Translations under genes and position numbers: made by a program
Shown here: positions 44,201 through 52,791 of the stretch, piece by piece
Layout of the letters: every line of letters begins with the position of its first letter
Numbering within the stretch: the first letter of the stretch is position 1
The notes under the pieces: model-generated
What the model was told of the DNA's origin: nothing
What the model saw: only the letters and a program-made list of their open reading frames with translations
The model's database searches: none
IMG/VR virus record: IMGVR_UViG_3300034020_001319
Span: 1 to 55,814 of that record
DNA: 55,814 nucleotides
Source: a virus
Reading direction: 5' to 3' (one strand)

Positions 44201-47200
44201 AAGAATTGAGACAGCAGTTAGGCGAGAAATTCCCACCGGCAATGGGTGTATTTGCTAAAGCAATGGGTGTTTCTGTGGCAGAAATGAATGATTTAGTCGC
44301 AAGCGGTTCTATTCTGTCACAGGATATTTTACCCAAGGTCGCCAAAGTCTTAAAGCTGGATTACGGTAAATCAGCTTCAGGTAGTGCCGACAGCCTAGTT
44401 TTGGCACTTACTAAACTTGGTAACGTAGGGTTTGAAATCACTTCAATATTTACTGATAAACTATCTGGAGCGCTTGCAGGGATTGTTAATTTTGCATCGA
44501 ACGGACTGGGGTTTCTAAAAGATTCTCTAGGTACTTTGATCCCATTAGGGCAATCTTTTGTAATCGGTTTTACCGCAACGATAGCGGTAGGATTGACGGT
44601 CATGATGACAAAAATTAAGCCTGTAGTAGTGCTATTGGGAACTCTACAAAGCCTTGTATTATCAACCTTTTCAGCGATTGCATCCAATTTAATGCCAATG
44701 ATCATAGGCATAACCTCAGACGTTGCAGACGGTTGGTTAGGGGCTGAAAGTGATTTGATGCAAAACATGACGCGCGGGTTCACCAATATGTTTACCGGAT
44801 TGTTTTCGGCAATTGATTCCGGTGTCCGTGCCATGTCAGGCAAACCACTATTTGCTGAAGGTTTAATCGGTGGTAAAGGTGTAAATCTAATAGTCGCTGG
44901 TATAGATGCTATCAAGGGAGCGTTGGGTGCGGTGTTTTCGATTATTCCCCCTGGAGTCGTTGAACTTGGGGCGTTGGTGTTCATGCTTGAGCAAGCGATC
45001 GCTCTTGGAAGTATGGCACTTGGTCCGGCGTTAGTCGGTGGCGGAAAAGCATTATTGGGAATGGTAGTAGGCATCAAAAACGCTTTCATCGGAACAGTTG
45101 GGACGGTGAAGATTTGGGGTGAGTTAATGATGACCTCAATGAACGCTGGTGCAGTAGCTACAGAAAAAGCAGCGGCTAGAGCGATGATTGCTAATCAAGG
45201 TTGGAAAATGAGTCTGATAGCACTCAGATCAATGGCTACTCACGTGGCTATTGCGATGGGTATCTTGATGTTTTCCAAAGGTGATTTCAGCAATCCACTG
45301 GGTGACAAGATTGGCGAAACTAGCAAGAAAGTTACAGTAAATCTAAATAACATGAAATCGGCTGCTTTATCGCTGGGTGAGGCGTTTGATAAAGCCGCTG
45401 GACAGTTGGTGAACTTAAACAATAAATTGACGGATACCCTGCCATCTAAAGGCGTACAGCTTGATATTCGTAACTTCTGGGATAAGACGAAAAGCACTAC
45501 TTCAGATGATTTGATTCGGAATAGTAACCGCGCAGAAGTTGAAAGACGACAACGCGAAAAAGACGGCAAGCAAACTTTTGGCGATAAAGCCTTAAACGTT
45601 GCGGACAAAGCTCTAAAATACAGCGGGATTACAACACCAATGTATTTGTACAACTCTTGGTTAAGCGATCGCTTAGTCCCAAAAACGGACGATGCAACGA
45701 TTGATTTAGTCAAGAAATACGGACTAGAAAAATATATTGCCCCTGACAAAAACCTACGGGTTGATATGGCGCAATCCCAAGTAATCAAGGCTTTGCAGGA
45801 TTCAGAAGCTAACACCAAAGCATTAGCAAGCACCTATTCTAAATTAGGACTAACGAAACAGACTCAACAAAATTATTTAATCCCTGAAAAAATGGGTCCA
45901 GTCGGCAACACTTTTGATATTGACGCGCAGATTAAAGCCGCTAACGACAAAATAGCGCGGCTTAATGAATTAGATAAAAAATATACTTTTTATCAAAGCA
46001 GTAGAGCTGATGGAAGAATCTCAAAAGAAGAGGATCTATCAGGTTTTAGTTTTGGCGGAAAAACAGCAAATCCAGAAAGAATAATCAGGGGTGATTTGGA
46101 TATTGAAAAAAACATTATCAGGGAACAAATAAAACAACTTGAAAACCAGCGTGCATCAACAGCCCAAGGTGTGGAACGGTTCAAATCTAACAAAGAAATT
46201 CAACTGATTGACGCGCAGATTTTAGCTAGAGTTAAGCGTGGTGTACAACTTGAAAAAGCCAACCCTTCTGATGCTACAAGAAAGGAGCTTGGTGGAATTG
46301 ATACCGCAGTCCTGGAACTCAAAACCAGACGGGAGAAAATCATCAATGGCATGGGTTCAGATGTCAAAGACGCAAAAGAAACCCTTGATATATTAGAACA
46401 GCACAAGAAAGACATCCTGGATGGTGCTGATGAAGCCACTAAATCATTTAACATCCAAATCCGGCGAGCGATCGCCAAAAACATAGATCAGCAAATTGAG
46501 CTTGCTAAAAATGCTTTTGACATTGCACAAAAATCCGTACCCGCGCAGTTTGGAGACGACCTGTACACAAATGCAGCTAACAAGTTACGAGACACACAAA
46601 TTGCATTTGATAGGACTTCCAATGCTGATAAAATTGCATCTGCAACCTTCAGGGCATCGGTTAATAGTTCTTCTGAAAGATCCGCTAATGTAGCCCCTAT
46701 TCTGGCGAATAGACAAGTTGCTGATTTAGAAAAACAGCAGAAAGAATTAGACAATTTAACATCTCGCAAAAAAGAAACTATTGACGCTTATGCAGCTATT
46801 CTCAGATATGGTGCGAACAAAGATGTTAAAGATGAACTAGAAAAACTCAAAGCCGAAGTTTTAAAAGATGATGAAAGCTTGGCTCAACTACAAGATGATG
46901 TTGCTACAGCAAAGCGCGGTATCCGTCAAACTTTAGTGGATCAAACTAAGCAAGTAGCCGACTATTACCGCACCGCAGTTAGAGAAGCGCAAGCTGTTAG
47001 CATCGAGTTCCAAAAAGCGCAAAAGACCCTTGAGAACTCCAGAATGCAAAATAAGCTCAGAGAGGCTTTAATAGGGGCTGGTGACAACATTTACACTCAG
47101 TTTATTGAAGGAATTATTAATATAATTTCGCAAACAACTGAGATTGAAAAACAACAATTAGAAGCCAGGAAACAACGCATTGACTATGAGAATAATATTG

Positions 47201-50200
47201 AGGATATCCGGTTACAAGCGGCAGAATTACAGCGCAGCTTACCAGGGAAGATAATTCCGCTAGATTCTAGCATGGCGGATAATTTTAATCTCAGTCTTGA
47301 GGAGATAAACGGCACAGTTGGCACGATTAACGGCAGTGTTAAAGATGTTGCAAATACTCTCTCTAATGACGTTGTAGAGGCTGCTAAAAAAGCTAATGCG
47401 GAACTGGATAAACTAAATGGTACATTCAAGAATCTGCAATCAGTTACCGACAACTGGATAGACGGGTTTGGTAATAAAATAACTGATACTTTGAGTAAAC
47501 TTAATTTAACCGTAGGTGTCAATACCAAGCCGATCAATTCTCCCGTATGGGCTGCAAATGCAATGAATGTGCTGAAAGACATCCCAGTAAACACAAACAC
47601 CAATAGTAATATCCAAAATCAAATTGCAAAAGGAAAAGTGCGGTTTGTCGAAAATAGCAGATCGTCAATGGATTCACGCGGGGGACACATTGGTGATGAT
47701 ATTGTCGCTCCAATAGGCTCTAAGATTTTTAGCCCTCTCGCTGGTACTGTGGTGCAAAGTCGAGTAGGTGGAACTAAGAATACAGACGATGCAAACCCAT
47801 TAGTTCCTGGGTATCAACCTCAACAGCTTGTGATCATCAAGCTAGATATGCCTATAGAATTTGAAGGCAAGAAAATTACTCACTTAAACATGAGACATCT
47901 GCTAGACAGAAATGTACAGGTGGGACAAAAGGTTAAGATGGGTGATCTACTAGGTACTGTGGGTGAGGCAGGCGGAAGAGGTACGCAATTCGGGACTCGA
48001 AACCCTGGTACTGCGAGGGATGCCGACGCTGCACACCTACATATTGAATACGCCCCTAGCGAGAACAATCAACGTAACTCATTGCCAGACTCGCAAGCAA
48101 GTAGGCTGACCGCTAAGTTATCAAAAGAATATTCAGGTGGCGTGCAAAACACTGTTAATACGCCCAAGACATCAAGAAATCGTCAACCAGTCCCCAAAGT
48201 CCCGCCCATTCCCGGTCTAGATCCACGCATAGATACCAAATTCCTGCAAACTGTAGCTAATATAGCTCAAAGCGTGGGAGCGAAACCTGAAGACCTGCTC
48301 AAAACAATGCTGTATGAAACAGGTGGTACACTTTCACCATCTGCCAGAAACAGCCGCACCAGTGCCACAGGCTTAATTCAGTTCATGCCAGCTACAGCTA
48401 GAGGGCTGGGAACGAATATCAACGCTTTAGCACAAATGAGTCCACAAGATCAATTAGTATTTGTTCAAAAATATTTGAAACAAAATAGTAGGGGGCAAAA
48501 ACTGGACTCTTTTAGAAAAGTTTTGTCAACTGTTTTTGCTGGTAATCCTAACGCTTCATTGGGAATAGGTGATGGGGACATTACCCTTGGTAATTACCTC
48601 AAAAAAGCAGAAAGCCGATATGGAAACACAGCACGACAATTAACACAAATTGCTATGCAAGGCGGAGCAATAGACCCAAATTCAATGCAGCAAGCGGTAA
48701 CTCAAGCGGGTAGACTCAAGTTAAATACAGCAGCCCAGCAACTCCAAACCAACCAAATCAACAGCAATTTAACTCCTGAACAAATCGAGGAAAATGCACT
48801 GAGGCAAAGGTTAGAAGCTTACAGATTTATTAGATCAACTCGAAAATCGGCATTGGGAGACATCAGCAGCACGAAAGATTCCACATTAGGAACGCAAAGA
48901 ACCGTATTAGAGGGACTATCCCCTAATATGAGCAATGCTGACAGATTTGGAATTCAGCTTGCCGATTTGCGCCGAAAAATAGAGAAGGATATGGAGGCAC
49001 TACAGCAGATTATTGATGATACGGATGGAGCGATCGCACAAAAACCAGATTTACAGGCTGCTTTTAATTTGGCGATGAAGAAATTCCCCAATGATCCAAA
49101 GTTAGCGGCTGATGCAGTTAAAACAAATGATCTGACTTTCAAAGCGACAGCGTTCCGTAATGCAGAAGCCAAAAAGGATCTGGCTTTCTTGAAATCTAAT
49201 GCTGACGACATACTCAAAGCGTCAATAGCAGATTTTGACAAAAAAGAATTTTTCAGATTAAGTGAACAGGATATAGCGCAACAAACGAAGGTTATTGAGC
49301 AACTACAACAACAGCTACAGTCAATACAAAAATTAGAAGAGATTGACCCGCTGAATCCGTTAGTCTTGAAGATTCCGTCACTCCAGAAAAATATTGACTT
49401 ACTATCATTAAACCGTGATCAATACCAACAATTACTAGACCTTCAAAAGCGGTATTACGACGGTGGTGGCAAGGGTGGCAACATGAGTGAAGAGGCTTAT
49501 CAGAAGGAGTTTAAAGCCATCCTCAATGTTAATTCTGTTAAAAAAGAAGGCATTAATCTTAACTTCAATTACGCGAATACAGTTAAGAAGATTGAGCAAG
49601 CTACTAAGGAATTAACCAAGGCGCAAACAATCCAAGAATCACGGGCAGATGCAATTAAAATAAGATCAGATAGATTTAGCTTACAGAACAAAGAAACAGG
49701 ATTTGTAAACATACAAGGGATAAAAGATCAGTTTGCATTGGATTCTGAATCATCTGATATTGCATTCAAAAAGCTTGTACTTGAGAATACTGGCAACTTC
49801 TCTCTAAAACCTCAAGAAAGGTTGTTGAAAACTTTACGTGATTATAGGAATTTTGTAGAAAGACAAAATTTGTCAATTGCAGAAAATGTTAATGCAATCA
49901 AGGATGGAGAACTTAAGAACCAGCAAATTATCATTAATAAAGCCTTTGCTGAAAGAGAGGCAGGACTCAAGTACGAAAGCAGATCATCGAATATTGAGAA
50001 CCTTAAATCAGATTATGCCAACCCTTTCTATGTGAACTCACTGAAGCGGAAGTTGGAAGGTGAAAAACTAAAATTAGAATATGACAAATCATTGACAGAA
50101 CTAAACAACAGGCTTGAAACAGAGTCACTTGGTGGTATAGTTCGACCAGAGGGTTACGCAGAAAGCCTAAGAACCGATTTACTTGATAATTACTTAGAGA

Positions 50201-50835
50201 AAGTTAAGCAAGTAAACAGAGAGAGCAAAGATTTTAACTCCACTATCAAAGATATAGCCCAACAACAACTCACTTCATTAAGTAGTGGACTAACAGACGT
50301 GATCATGGGGACAAAAAGCCTTGGCGACGTTCTGTCCAGTCTAGCTGACAGCGTTCTAAGCGGTGTCCTAAATACTGTTCTCAATAGTGTAATTAGCGGG
50401 AAAGGTGGCATAGGCGGGCTGTTTAACTTCAACAAAGGTGGTAAAGTCCCCAACTATGCCGACGGTGGAGTAATTGGGGCAATTGGTGATGCACTTCAAA
50501 TGGAGCGTCAAGCATCAGGAGTAAAACCAGTATTAGCGGCGTTGACTCCGGGTGAAAGGGTGCTAACGGTACGCCAGAACAAACGGTTTGAGGAATTGCA
50601 AATGGAACGGGTTCTCAATTACGCCGGAGGTGGCGTGGTTGGCGGTTCAGTTCCCAACATGAACTTTACCGCTCCCAGTCAATCATCAACCGTTAATGTC
50701 AATGTACCCGTCAATGTGAATGGGGGACAGGGTGATACATCTGTTAATGTGCCACAACTACAAAACGCCGTCCGGTCTGCGGTATTGTCAGAAATTCAGA
50801 AACAGCAAAGGCCAGGTGGTGCGTTGAATAAGTAG
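38224..50835 (+). CDS. Giant tail tape measure protein with M23 peptidase and lytic transglycosylase domains
   Basis: About 4,203 residues from ATG 38224; an in-frame TTG at 38173 lies inside the last CRISPR repeat and is rejected. The start has the tape-measure N-terminal pattern (LIVDLSLDYAEFNQSLEQAK). A TIGR02675-type tape-measure domain lies near residues 1890-2050 (QRRFTFLGGSKAG, GKLSMEELRQQLGEKFPPAM). Hydrophobic and coiled-coil stretches follow. An M23 metallopeptidase region is at about 3150-3275 (GGHIGDDIVAP, AAHLHIEY) and an SLT-type transglycosylase at about 3340-3460 (MLYETGGTLSPSARNS, SATGLIQFMPATA). These would open peptidoglycan during DNA entry. Internal duplications include RYFGVGKKAQ units and a 69-bp tandem repeat. 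Confidence 0.9.
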   Translation: MNLGELIVDLSLDYAEFNQSLEQAKKAASSAAASIEKSFQKLSLSVDIDDKSLTDLNQHINISVQHLKQANTFFRNNPITTYVNDDSLTDLNEHLNVKVRHLKEVNHFYAQNPITVRTNTGQLDELEERLDRLGNRKVTMEVDTIVLNQYQDKTAEVVEQAISNAIRQMQVPQSSGQSAQQSPQSQQNRVQRVQLGLDPLRSIGEGVFENVGKQLSKGVGSSMQDSLGVDMKAFTQIASNSVLRYFGVGKKAQKDPKNNKSKIKSIVEDAIKDYSTAVDKGSGSIRGELDDVDLSSVDAIARNSLLRYFGVGKKAQSDPKNNQAKIKSIIEDAVKQYSGTDVKKENSGVISNTFSEINKAFSETVNKGVQGIAERAKLATIKEVRRASTNVLANSSSGVRDSVNGLFDAAESGKKGSVSQYIGRGLASQSRKAVEGTFSNLFPTVAPIVKEFLATGNKPPVEKQAPKQRPADGLLEAANQLKEAAKAISESAIKVQSVAPVIHEQIADPWGSADLTPVQIPLKPAKQKTKKQEPEPELVLLELPQQTQQHFKTLNAEVGKNTAKSLEFLKATTQENIKQQTTQSIANIKAALAAINQYFKTEYKQVKDAVDNAKSTGHIDDINAARSAAKNYQRRLSGAVKEIDRIVKSGEDAGFSKEFGSELSQVHATGKGQLVASDKRVGQQLGGLNLLEANQFKKDVKTYTELAKKAGIEIDAGLIKGLDIGSAGVTAETRDLLNGLIATVKKTMGIQSPSWVMMGIGAMIAAGLGLGIKNGVVDVSSAVGLLTDAIGDGLKDIQSIPSEGIEAYNQALENAVSDKSELTKKVFEEAKGASKATLPGMVLGTTMMGVANAGLVPKSIETPLRHLGAFYQGKAGVHQMNPQLAREAEIATIFNMMQLAEKGDGYFPDSGFVGMVKHKTLPTLAHTLGGFNYTQNKDKGLQINDVYDWHQDTNTDKNTPFKLPKNLGSKIYKFLESKKWLQDLLGVEENLFGNTKAFTKYNKKTGRELFSVLNTQSGNDFQLGHSVHSELIGGNPYIQTHRLDGKGLDDLTDLATNPYIASKGNFGQFLNHPKIQEYVLGGSQQNQQPSGLLGQLLPALKKDLGSNPILTNLFSSATKAIGKGGSFKDIGTNLITSFGQGILSSDDGVFGILGTFAKSAIGLVKKIFGIASPSKIFHWIGLMLGLGLEEGAMSSLSKANQKITGSVKATTNNAKTIIQGDHSLGLIGNIPLGVKKEVSIGNQVQGADGTVSGSAGYVKNVPYTINDLRNHVGDILSANKNYGTSVVPGLSGILENNLFPTFSKAFKTIKSSPVYTQKNQQKNPQAVYAATPNIHSQPTILNHAQHAFNTLSSIHSQPTRLNAPQQSQATVLPPTNTILQPLQSNTLRQSANTVLQPTNTILQPLQSNTLRQSANTVLQPNWMFHNPTSPQTVSAAIPLQQITQLGTELGNNVISAVGNSIKQTRGLSYPTLGQYMRNAVVAAGTAMSGSLMGMLGGHLKTLFPMIMKVALPMAGVAALKLGDGITGNLLKNGIFKQGGFLTELLSAFSGIKLGSMGGAGIKSAITGITQFLGVFPMLSPLARIGSMAANAGVVAHDVFSGGNGGRKSVNTVLENKTTENLKEAGLNSTGNSTADLVENLAETTVGALFRMIGFDGVKASAVQALIKGKVKQHSEQIANAVGGVGNGQISALIDGYVKGDSTQLAGTAESMLKNMGITGLDPKQIKLAANAITATLSGLHAKFGQEGFGLGESINKGFRKSLANLANAKDDLEYNLKKAVGKASAGDVIGNIFKRMSRGFVVDKGMFDEMWNQVGASFKKGAFKGMSGNEQEGMFGNMMGLMASATAMFAPITAMAASLAPLFLPLMPIIAGIGGAIRMVMPQLSKLFEGMQRVETLQRRFTFLGGSKAGGIAELNYAKGVANQMNVPSEVAANSYSQLAIASKGTKMEGQGVKDLFEGITASLSALGISGQDASLVFMAYTQIMAKGKLSMEELRQQLGEKFPPAMGVFAKAMGVSVAEMNDLVASGSILSQDILPKVAKVLKLDYGKSASGSADSLVLALTKLGNVGFEITSIFTDKLSGALAGIVNFASNGLGFLKDSLGTLIPLGQSFVIGFTATIAVGLTVMMTKIKPVVVLLGTLQSLVLSTFSAIASNLMPMIIGITSDVADGWLGAESDLMQNMTRGFTNMFTGLFSAIDSGVRAMSGKPLFAEGLIGGKGVNLIVAGIDAIKGALGAVFSIIPPGVVELGALVFMLEQAIALGSMALGPALVGGGKALLGMVVGIKNAFIGTVGTVKIWGELMMTSMNAGAVATEKAAARAMIANQGWKMSLIALRSMATHVAIAMGILMFSKGDFSNPLGDKIGETSKKVTVNLNNMKSAALSLGEAFDKAAGQLVNLNNKLTDTLPSKGVQLDIRNFWDKTKSTTSDDLIRNSNRAEVERRQREKDGKQTFGDKALNVADKALKYSGITTPMYLYNSWLSDRLVPKTDDATIDLVKKYGLEKYIAPDKNLRVDMAQSQVIKALQDSEANTKALASTYSKLGLTKQTQQNYLIPEKMGPVGNTFDIDAQIKAANDKIARLNELDKKYTFYQSSRADGRISKEEDLSGFSFGGKTANPERIIRGDLDIEKNIIREQIKQLENQRASTAQGVERFKSNKEIQLIDAQILARVKRGVQLEKANPSDATRKELGGIDTAVLELKTRREKIINGMGSDVKDAKETLDILEQHKKDILDGADEATKSFNIQIRRAIAKNIDQQIELAKNAFDIAQKSVPAQFGDDLYTNAANKLRDTQIAFDRTSNADKIASATFRASVNSSSERSANVAPILANRQVADLEKQQKELDNLTSRKKETIDAYAAILRYGANKDVKDELEKLKAEVLKDDESLAQLQDDVATAKRGIRQTLVDQTKQVADYYRTAVREAQAVSIEFQKAQKTLENSRMQNKLREALIGAGDNIYTQFIEGIINIISQTTEIEKQQLEARKQRIDYENNIEDIRLQAAELQRSLPGKIIPLDSSMADNFNLSLEEINGTVGTINGSVKDVANTLSNDVVEAAKKANAELDKLNGTFKNLQSVTDNWIDGFGNKITDTLSKLNLTVGVNTKPINSPVWAANAMNVLKDIPVNTNTNSNIQNQIAKGKVRFVENSRSSMDSRGGHIGDDIVAPIGSKIFSPLAGTVVQSRVGGTKNTDDANPLVPGYQPQQLVIIKLDMPIEFEGKKITHLNMRHLLDRNVQVGQKVKMGDLLGTVGEAGGRGTQFGTRNPGTARDADAAHLHIEYAPSENNQRNSLPDSQASRLTAKLSKEYSGGVQNTVNTPKTSRNRQPVPKVPPIPGLDPRIDTKFLQTVANIAQSVGAKPEDLLKTMLYETGGTLSPSARNSRTSATGLIQFMPATARGLGTNINALAQMSPQDQLVFVQKYLKQNSRGQKLDSFRKVLSTVFAGNPNASLGIGDGDITLGNYLKKAESRYGNTARQLTQIAMQGGAIDPNSMQQAVTQAGRLKLNTAAQQLQTNQINSNLTPEQIEENALRQRLEAYRFIRSTRKSALGDISSTKDSTLGTQRTVLEGLSPNMSNADRFGIQLADLRRKIEKDMEALQQIIDDTDGAIAQKPDLQAAFNLAMKKFPNDPKLAADAVKTNDLTFKATAFRNAEAKKDLAFLKSNADDILKASIADFDKKEFFRLSEQDIAQQTKVIEQLQQQLQSIQKLEEIDPLNPLVLKIPSLQKNIDLLSLNRDQYQQLLDLQKRYYDGGGKGGNMSEEAYQKEFKAILNVNSVKKEGINLNFNYANTVKKIEQATKELTKAQTIQESRADAIKIRSDRFSLQNKETGFVNIQGIKDQFALDSESSDIAFKKLVLENTGNFSLKPQERLLKTLRDYRNFVERQNLSIAENVNAIKDGELKNQQIIINKAFAEREAGLKYESRSSNIENLKSDYANPFYVNSLKRKLEGEKLKLEYDKSLTELNNRLETESLGGIVRPEGYAESLRTDLLDNYLEKVKQVNRESKDFNSTIKDIAQQQLTSLSSGLTDVIMGTKSLGDVLSSLADSVLSGVLNTVLNSVISGKGGIGGLFNFNKGGKVPNYADGGVIGAIGDALQMERQASGVKPVLAALTPGERVLTVRQNKRFEELQMERVLNYAGGGVVGGSVPNMNFTAPSQSSTVNVNVPVNVNGGQGDTSVNVPQLQNAVRSAVLSEIQKQQRPGGALNK
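42331..42483 (+). repeat. 69-bp tandem repeat inside the tape measure
   Basis: Two almost identical units (42331-42399 and 42400-42468) plus a partial third encode TNTILQPLQSNTLRQSANTV twice. The period of 23 codons keeps the frame. Confidence 0.9.
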
Positions 50836-51156
50836 TTATCGAGACCGCATTAACACAAACTCTACTTCCCAATTCCGATCATCTAATTCTTGTTGGGAAA
50901 AAACGGCTGCCCCTCTATTTCCTACTCCAATGCTGTAAAACCTTGATTTTGGTATGTTTTTGATGCTGAAAGAAAAGATACATCTAACACCAGAGTCTTC
51001 TGTTGGACGCTTGCCAAGTCCAGTAGATCCTGAAGTAATTATCTTTTCTTGCTCATCTTTCACAATCACAGGCATTGGTCTGGTTACATTTCTAAACCTT
51101 TCTGTTCCATAACAGTCATCGTCCGTTCCTTTAATACCAGCCGCTAATGTTTTCAT
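50836..51156 (-). CDS. Unidentified small protein downstream of KilA-N gene
   Basis: 106 residues from the ATG at 51156, 4 bp after the KilA-N stop. Contains MPVIVKDEQEKIITSGSTGL and a beta-rich middle (RCIFSFSIKNIPKSRFYSIG). It abuts the tape-measure stop with no gap, tail to tail. No family recognised. Confidence 0.55.
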   Translation of the reverse strand: MKTLAAGIKGTDDDCYGTERFRNVTRPMPVIVKDEQEKIITSGSTGLGKRPTEDSGVRCIFSFSIKNIPKSRFYSIGVGNRGAAVFSQQELDDRNWEVEFVLMRSR

Positions 51157-51160
51157 TGTT

Positions 51161-51928
51161 TTACTCCCCAAACCACAATTGGCGGGAATCATCGAGAATC
51201 TTCTTATCCAATTCTTCAAGGTAGTCGCGGCGTAATTCTTGGTTTTCACGGACGCTCGACACATTTTCCCAGGCATAATCAGGAATTTTGATTGACTCAA
51301 GATGCTTGTTTAGCTTTTTGTAGTCAGGATTACCACTTTTAGTCATGAACCCGTACCGTTTGCACAGTTCCGTTTTGTTGACTGTTGAGCCGTCGTTGAT
51401 GACGTTACCGTCCTGAATTACCCGATCCCTGTATTCAACCTTTTCGACGGTTTGATAACCGAATATTTTTTGTTGCATGGGTTCAGGTAGTGCCGTTACT
51501 ACATATTGTCTGACCTGCAATAGCTTCAATTCTGCCTGTGCCTTGTCATTTTCCAGTTTTGCTAGTTCTAGCTTTAGCTTCATTTCTTCAACAGGGTTTA
51601 TCTCAATTGAAGTTGAGCCGGAAACCATTAGATTGAATATGTGAGCATCGCACCAAATAGCAAACTTAGTGCTGATCCAACGGGCCAAATTAATCGCCAA
51701 GCTAGGGTGAACCCACGTCTGACTTCCGTTTTGCACAGCCATCAAATCAGCTATGGGAATTCCCATAGCTACCGAAAGTTCCGCTACGTAAGACTTTGTG
51801 GATTTTAGCCGACTCCAATCAGCAAGTAATTTATTATTGGTTTGGCACATCTGAGACGCATTGATGAATCCATCGGCACGGCGTTGAATTAATTGCCCGT
51901 TGTAGTCAAAATTTTGTATCATGTTCAT
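51161..51928 (-). CDS. KilA-N domain regulator
   Basis: 255 residues. The KilA-N domain occupies about residues 5-105: YNGQLIQRRADGFINASQMC, LADWSRLKSTKSYV, VHPSLAINLARWISTKFAIW. A coiled coil follows (KLKLELAKLENDKAQAELKL), and a C-terminal domain (ELCKRYGFMTKSGNPDYKKL) ends it. KilA-N proteins act as antirepressors or DNA-binding regulators in phages. It is intact, unlike the relative at 14522-15308, from which it differs in the C-terminal domain. Confidence 0.8.
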   Translation of the reverse strand: MNMIQNFDYNGQLIQRRADGFINASQMCQTNNKLLADWSRLKSTKSYVAELSVAMGIPIADLMAVQNGSQTWVHPSLAINLARWISTKFAIWCDAHIFNLMVSGSTSIEINPVEEMKLKLELAKLENDKAQAELKLLQVRQYVVTALPEPMQQKIFGYQTVEKVEYRDRVIQDGNVINDGSTVNKTELCKRYGFMTKSGNPDYKKLNKHLESIKIPDYAWENVSSVRENQELRRDYLEELDKKILDDSRQLWFGE

Positions 51929-51957
51929 AAGTTCACTGGATAATGCGTGAGTGGACG

Positions 51958-52021
51958 GTCAGTTGTAACGGCGGGAGTGTTGACTACTCCCATCCCGTGC
52001 TGACACTATTTATTGATTATA
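51958..52021 (-). promoter_or_regulatory. Promoter -10 and leader stem-loop of the intact KilA-N gene
   Basis: On the reverse strand TATAAT (52021-52016) precedes an outer stem GTCAG/CTGAC (52004-51958) enclosing GGGAGT/ACTCCC (51991-51973). Same architecture as other leaders in the window. Confidence 0.6.
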
Positions 52022-52068
52022 CGATGAGATTACTGATTTTTCGATAAGTACGGGCAAATGAAAACGCC

Positions 52069-52332
52069 CTAGTGTAGATGCCAACAAATACTAATCAGTC
52101 CCAATAAAGAGTTGGATGTTGCTGAGTCTTGGATTGGTACGGACATGACGACTACATAGTGCCAATCAACCCAGAATTTAAAGCAAGCGAATTGAATTAT
52201 CAAGTTGCCGTAAAGCGTGGTGAAGTAAAACCATTTCCAATTGAGTAAAGTTATTTGGAATTTTACCTCAATTCCATCAATAGTTTGTCCGTTATATTTG
52301 CCTTTGGGAAGTTTATTTTTGAGTTGGTTCAC
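52069..52332 (-). CDS. Hypothetical small protein
   Basis: 87 residues with a plausible N-terminus (LPKGKYNGQTIDGIEVKF) and an aromatic, hydrophobic remainder. Coding quality falls after about residue 45, so the true gene may be shorter or degraded. Confidence 0.4.
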   Translation of the reverse strand: MNQLKNKLPKGKYNGQTIDGIEVKFQITLLNWKWFYFTTLYGNLIIQFACFKFWVDWHYVVVMSVPIQDSATSNSLLGLISICWHLH

Positions 52333-52380
52333 GGTTTTTAATAATTGTATTAATCTATAACATTATACATACTTAAGATC

Positions 52381-52409
52381 AAAAAAAAGCCCCTGATTTC
52401 TCAGAGGCT
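52381..52409 (-). terminator. Intrinsic terminator
   Basis: On the reverse strand AGCCTCTGA pairs with TCAGGGGCT around GAAA and is followed by eight T. It follows the 52465-52683 gene. Confidence 0.8.
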
Positions 52410-52464
52410 AATTTCTAAAATGGCAGAAAATCGTATAAATTTCTTTTTAAATTCCTCCAAAAGA

Positions 52465-52683
52465 TTAATCTTCATCAGCTTCATAGTCAGGGCGATCGCC
52501 AGTGAGTAGCTGAAATATTTCTTCAGCCGCGCAAAGAATTGATTTTTCTGTTGGATGCTGGGAATTAAAAAAATAGCCCGGATTTTGCCGTTTTGCATAC
52601 CCTAGATACCCGTAGATGATCCAACAAAGGTCTTCAATAAACTCTTTTTGATTGCAGTCAAATGATGTGTCGATCTTCATCAT
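52465..52683 (-). CDS. Hypothetical phage protein
   Basis: 72 residues. CNQKEFIEDLCWIIYGYLGY is a helical hydrophobic segment; the end is acidic (GDRPDYEADED). An intrinsic terminator follows it. No family recognised. Confidence 0.5.
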   Translation of the reverse strand: MMKIDTSFDCNQKEFIEDLCWIIYGYLGYAKRQNPGYFFNSQHPTEKSILCAAEEIFQLLTGDRPDYEADED

Positions 52684-52791
52684 GCTATTTGCTCTTTTGA
52701 ATTAAATAAAACTTCTCCAACAAATCCTTTCTGTCTTTGATCGTTTGCGCGATCGCTGAAATATTTTAACTAAAGCGATCGTGCTAACTAA

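Noticed and set aside
42315-50453. Many long reverse-strand open frames under the tape-measure gene
   Set aside because: They are codon-bias shadows of the 12.6-kb forward gene, without ribosome sites or recognisable domains.
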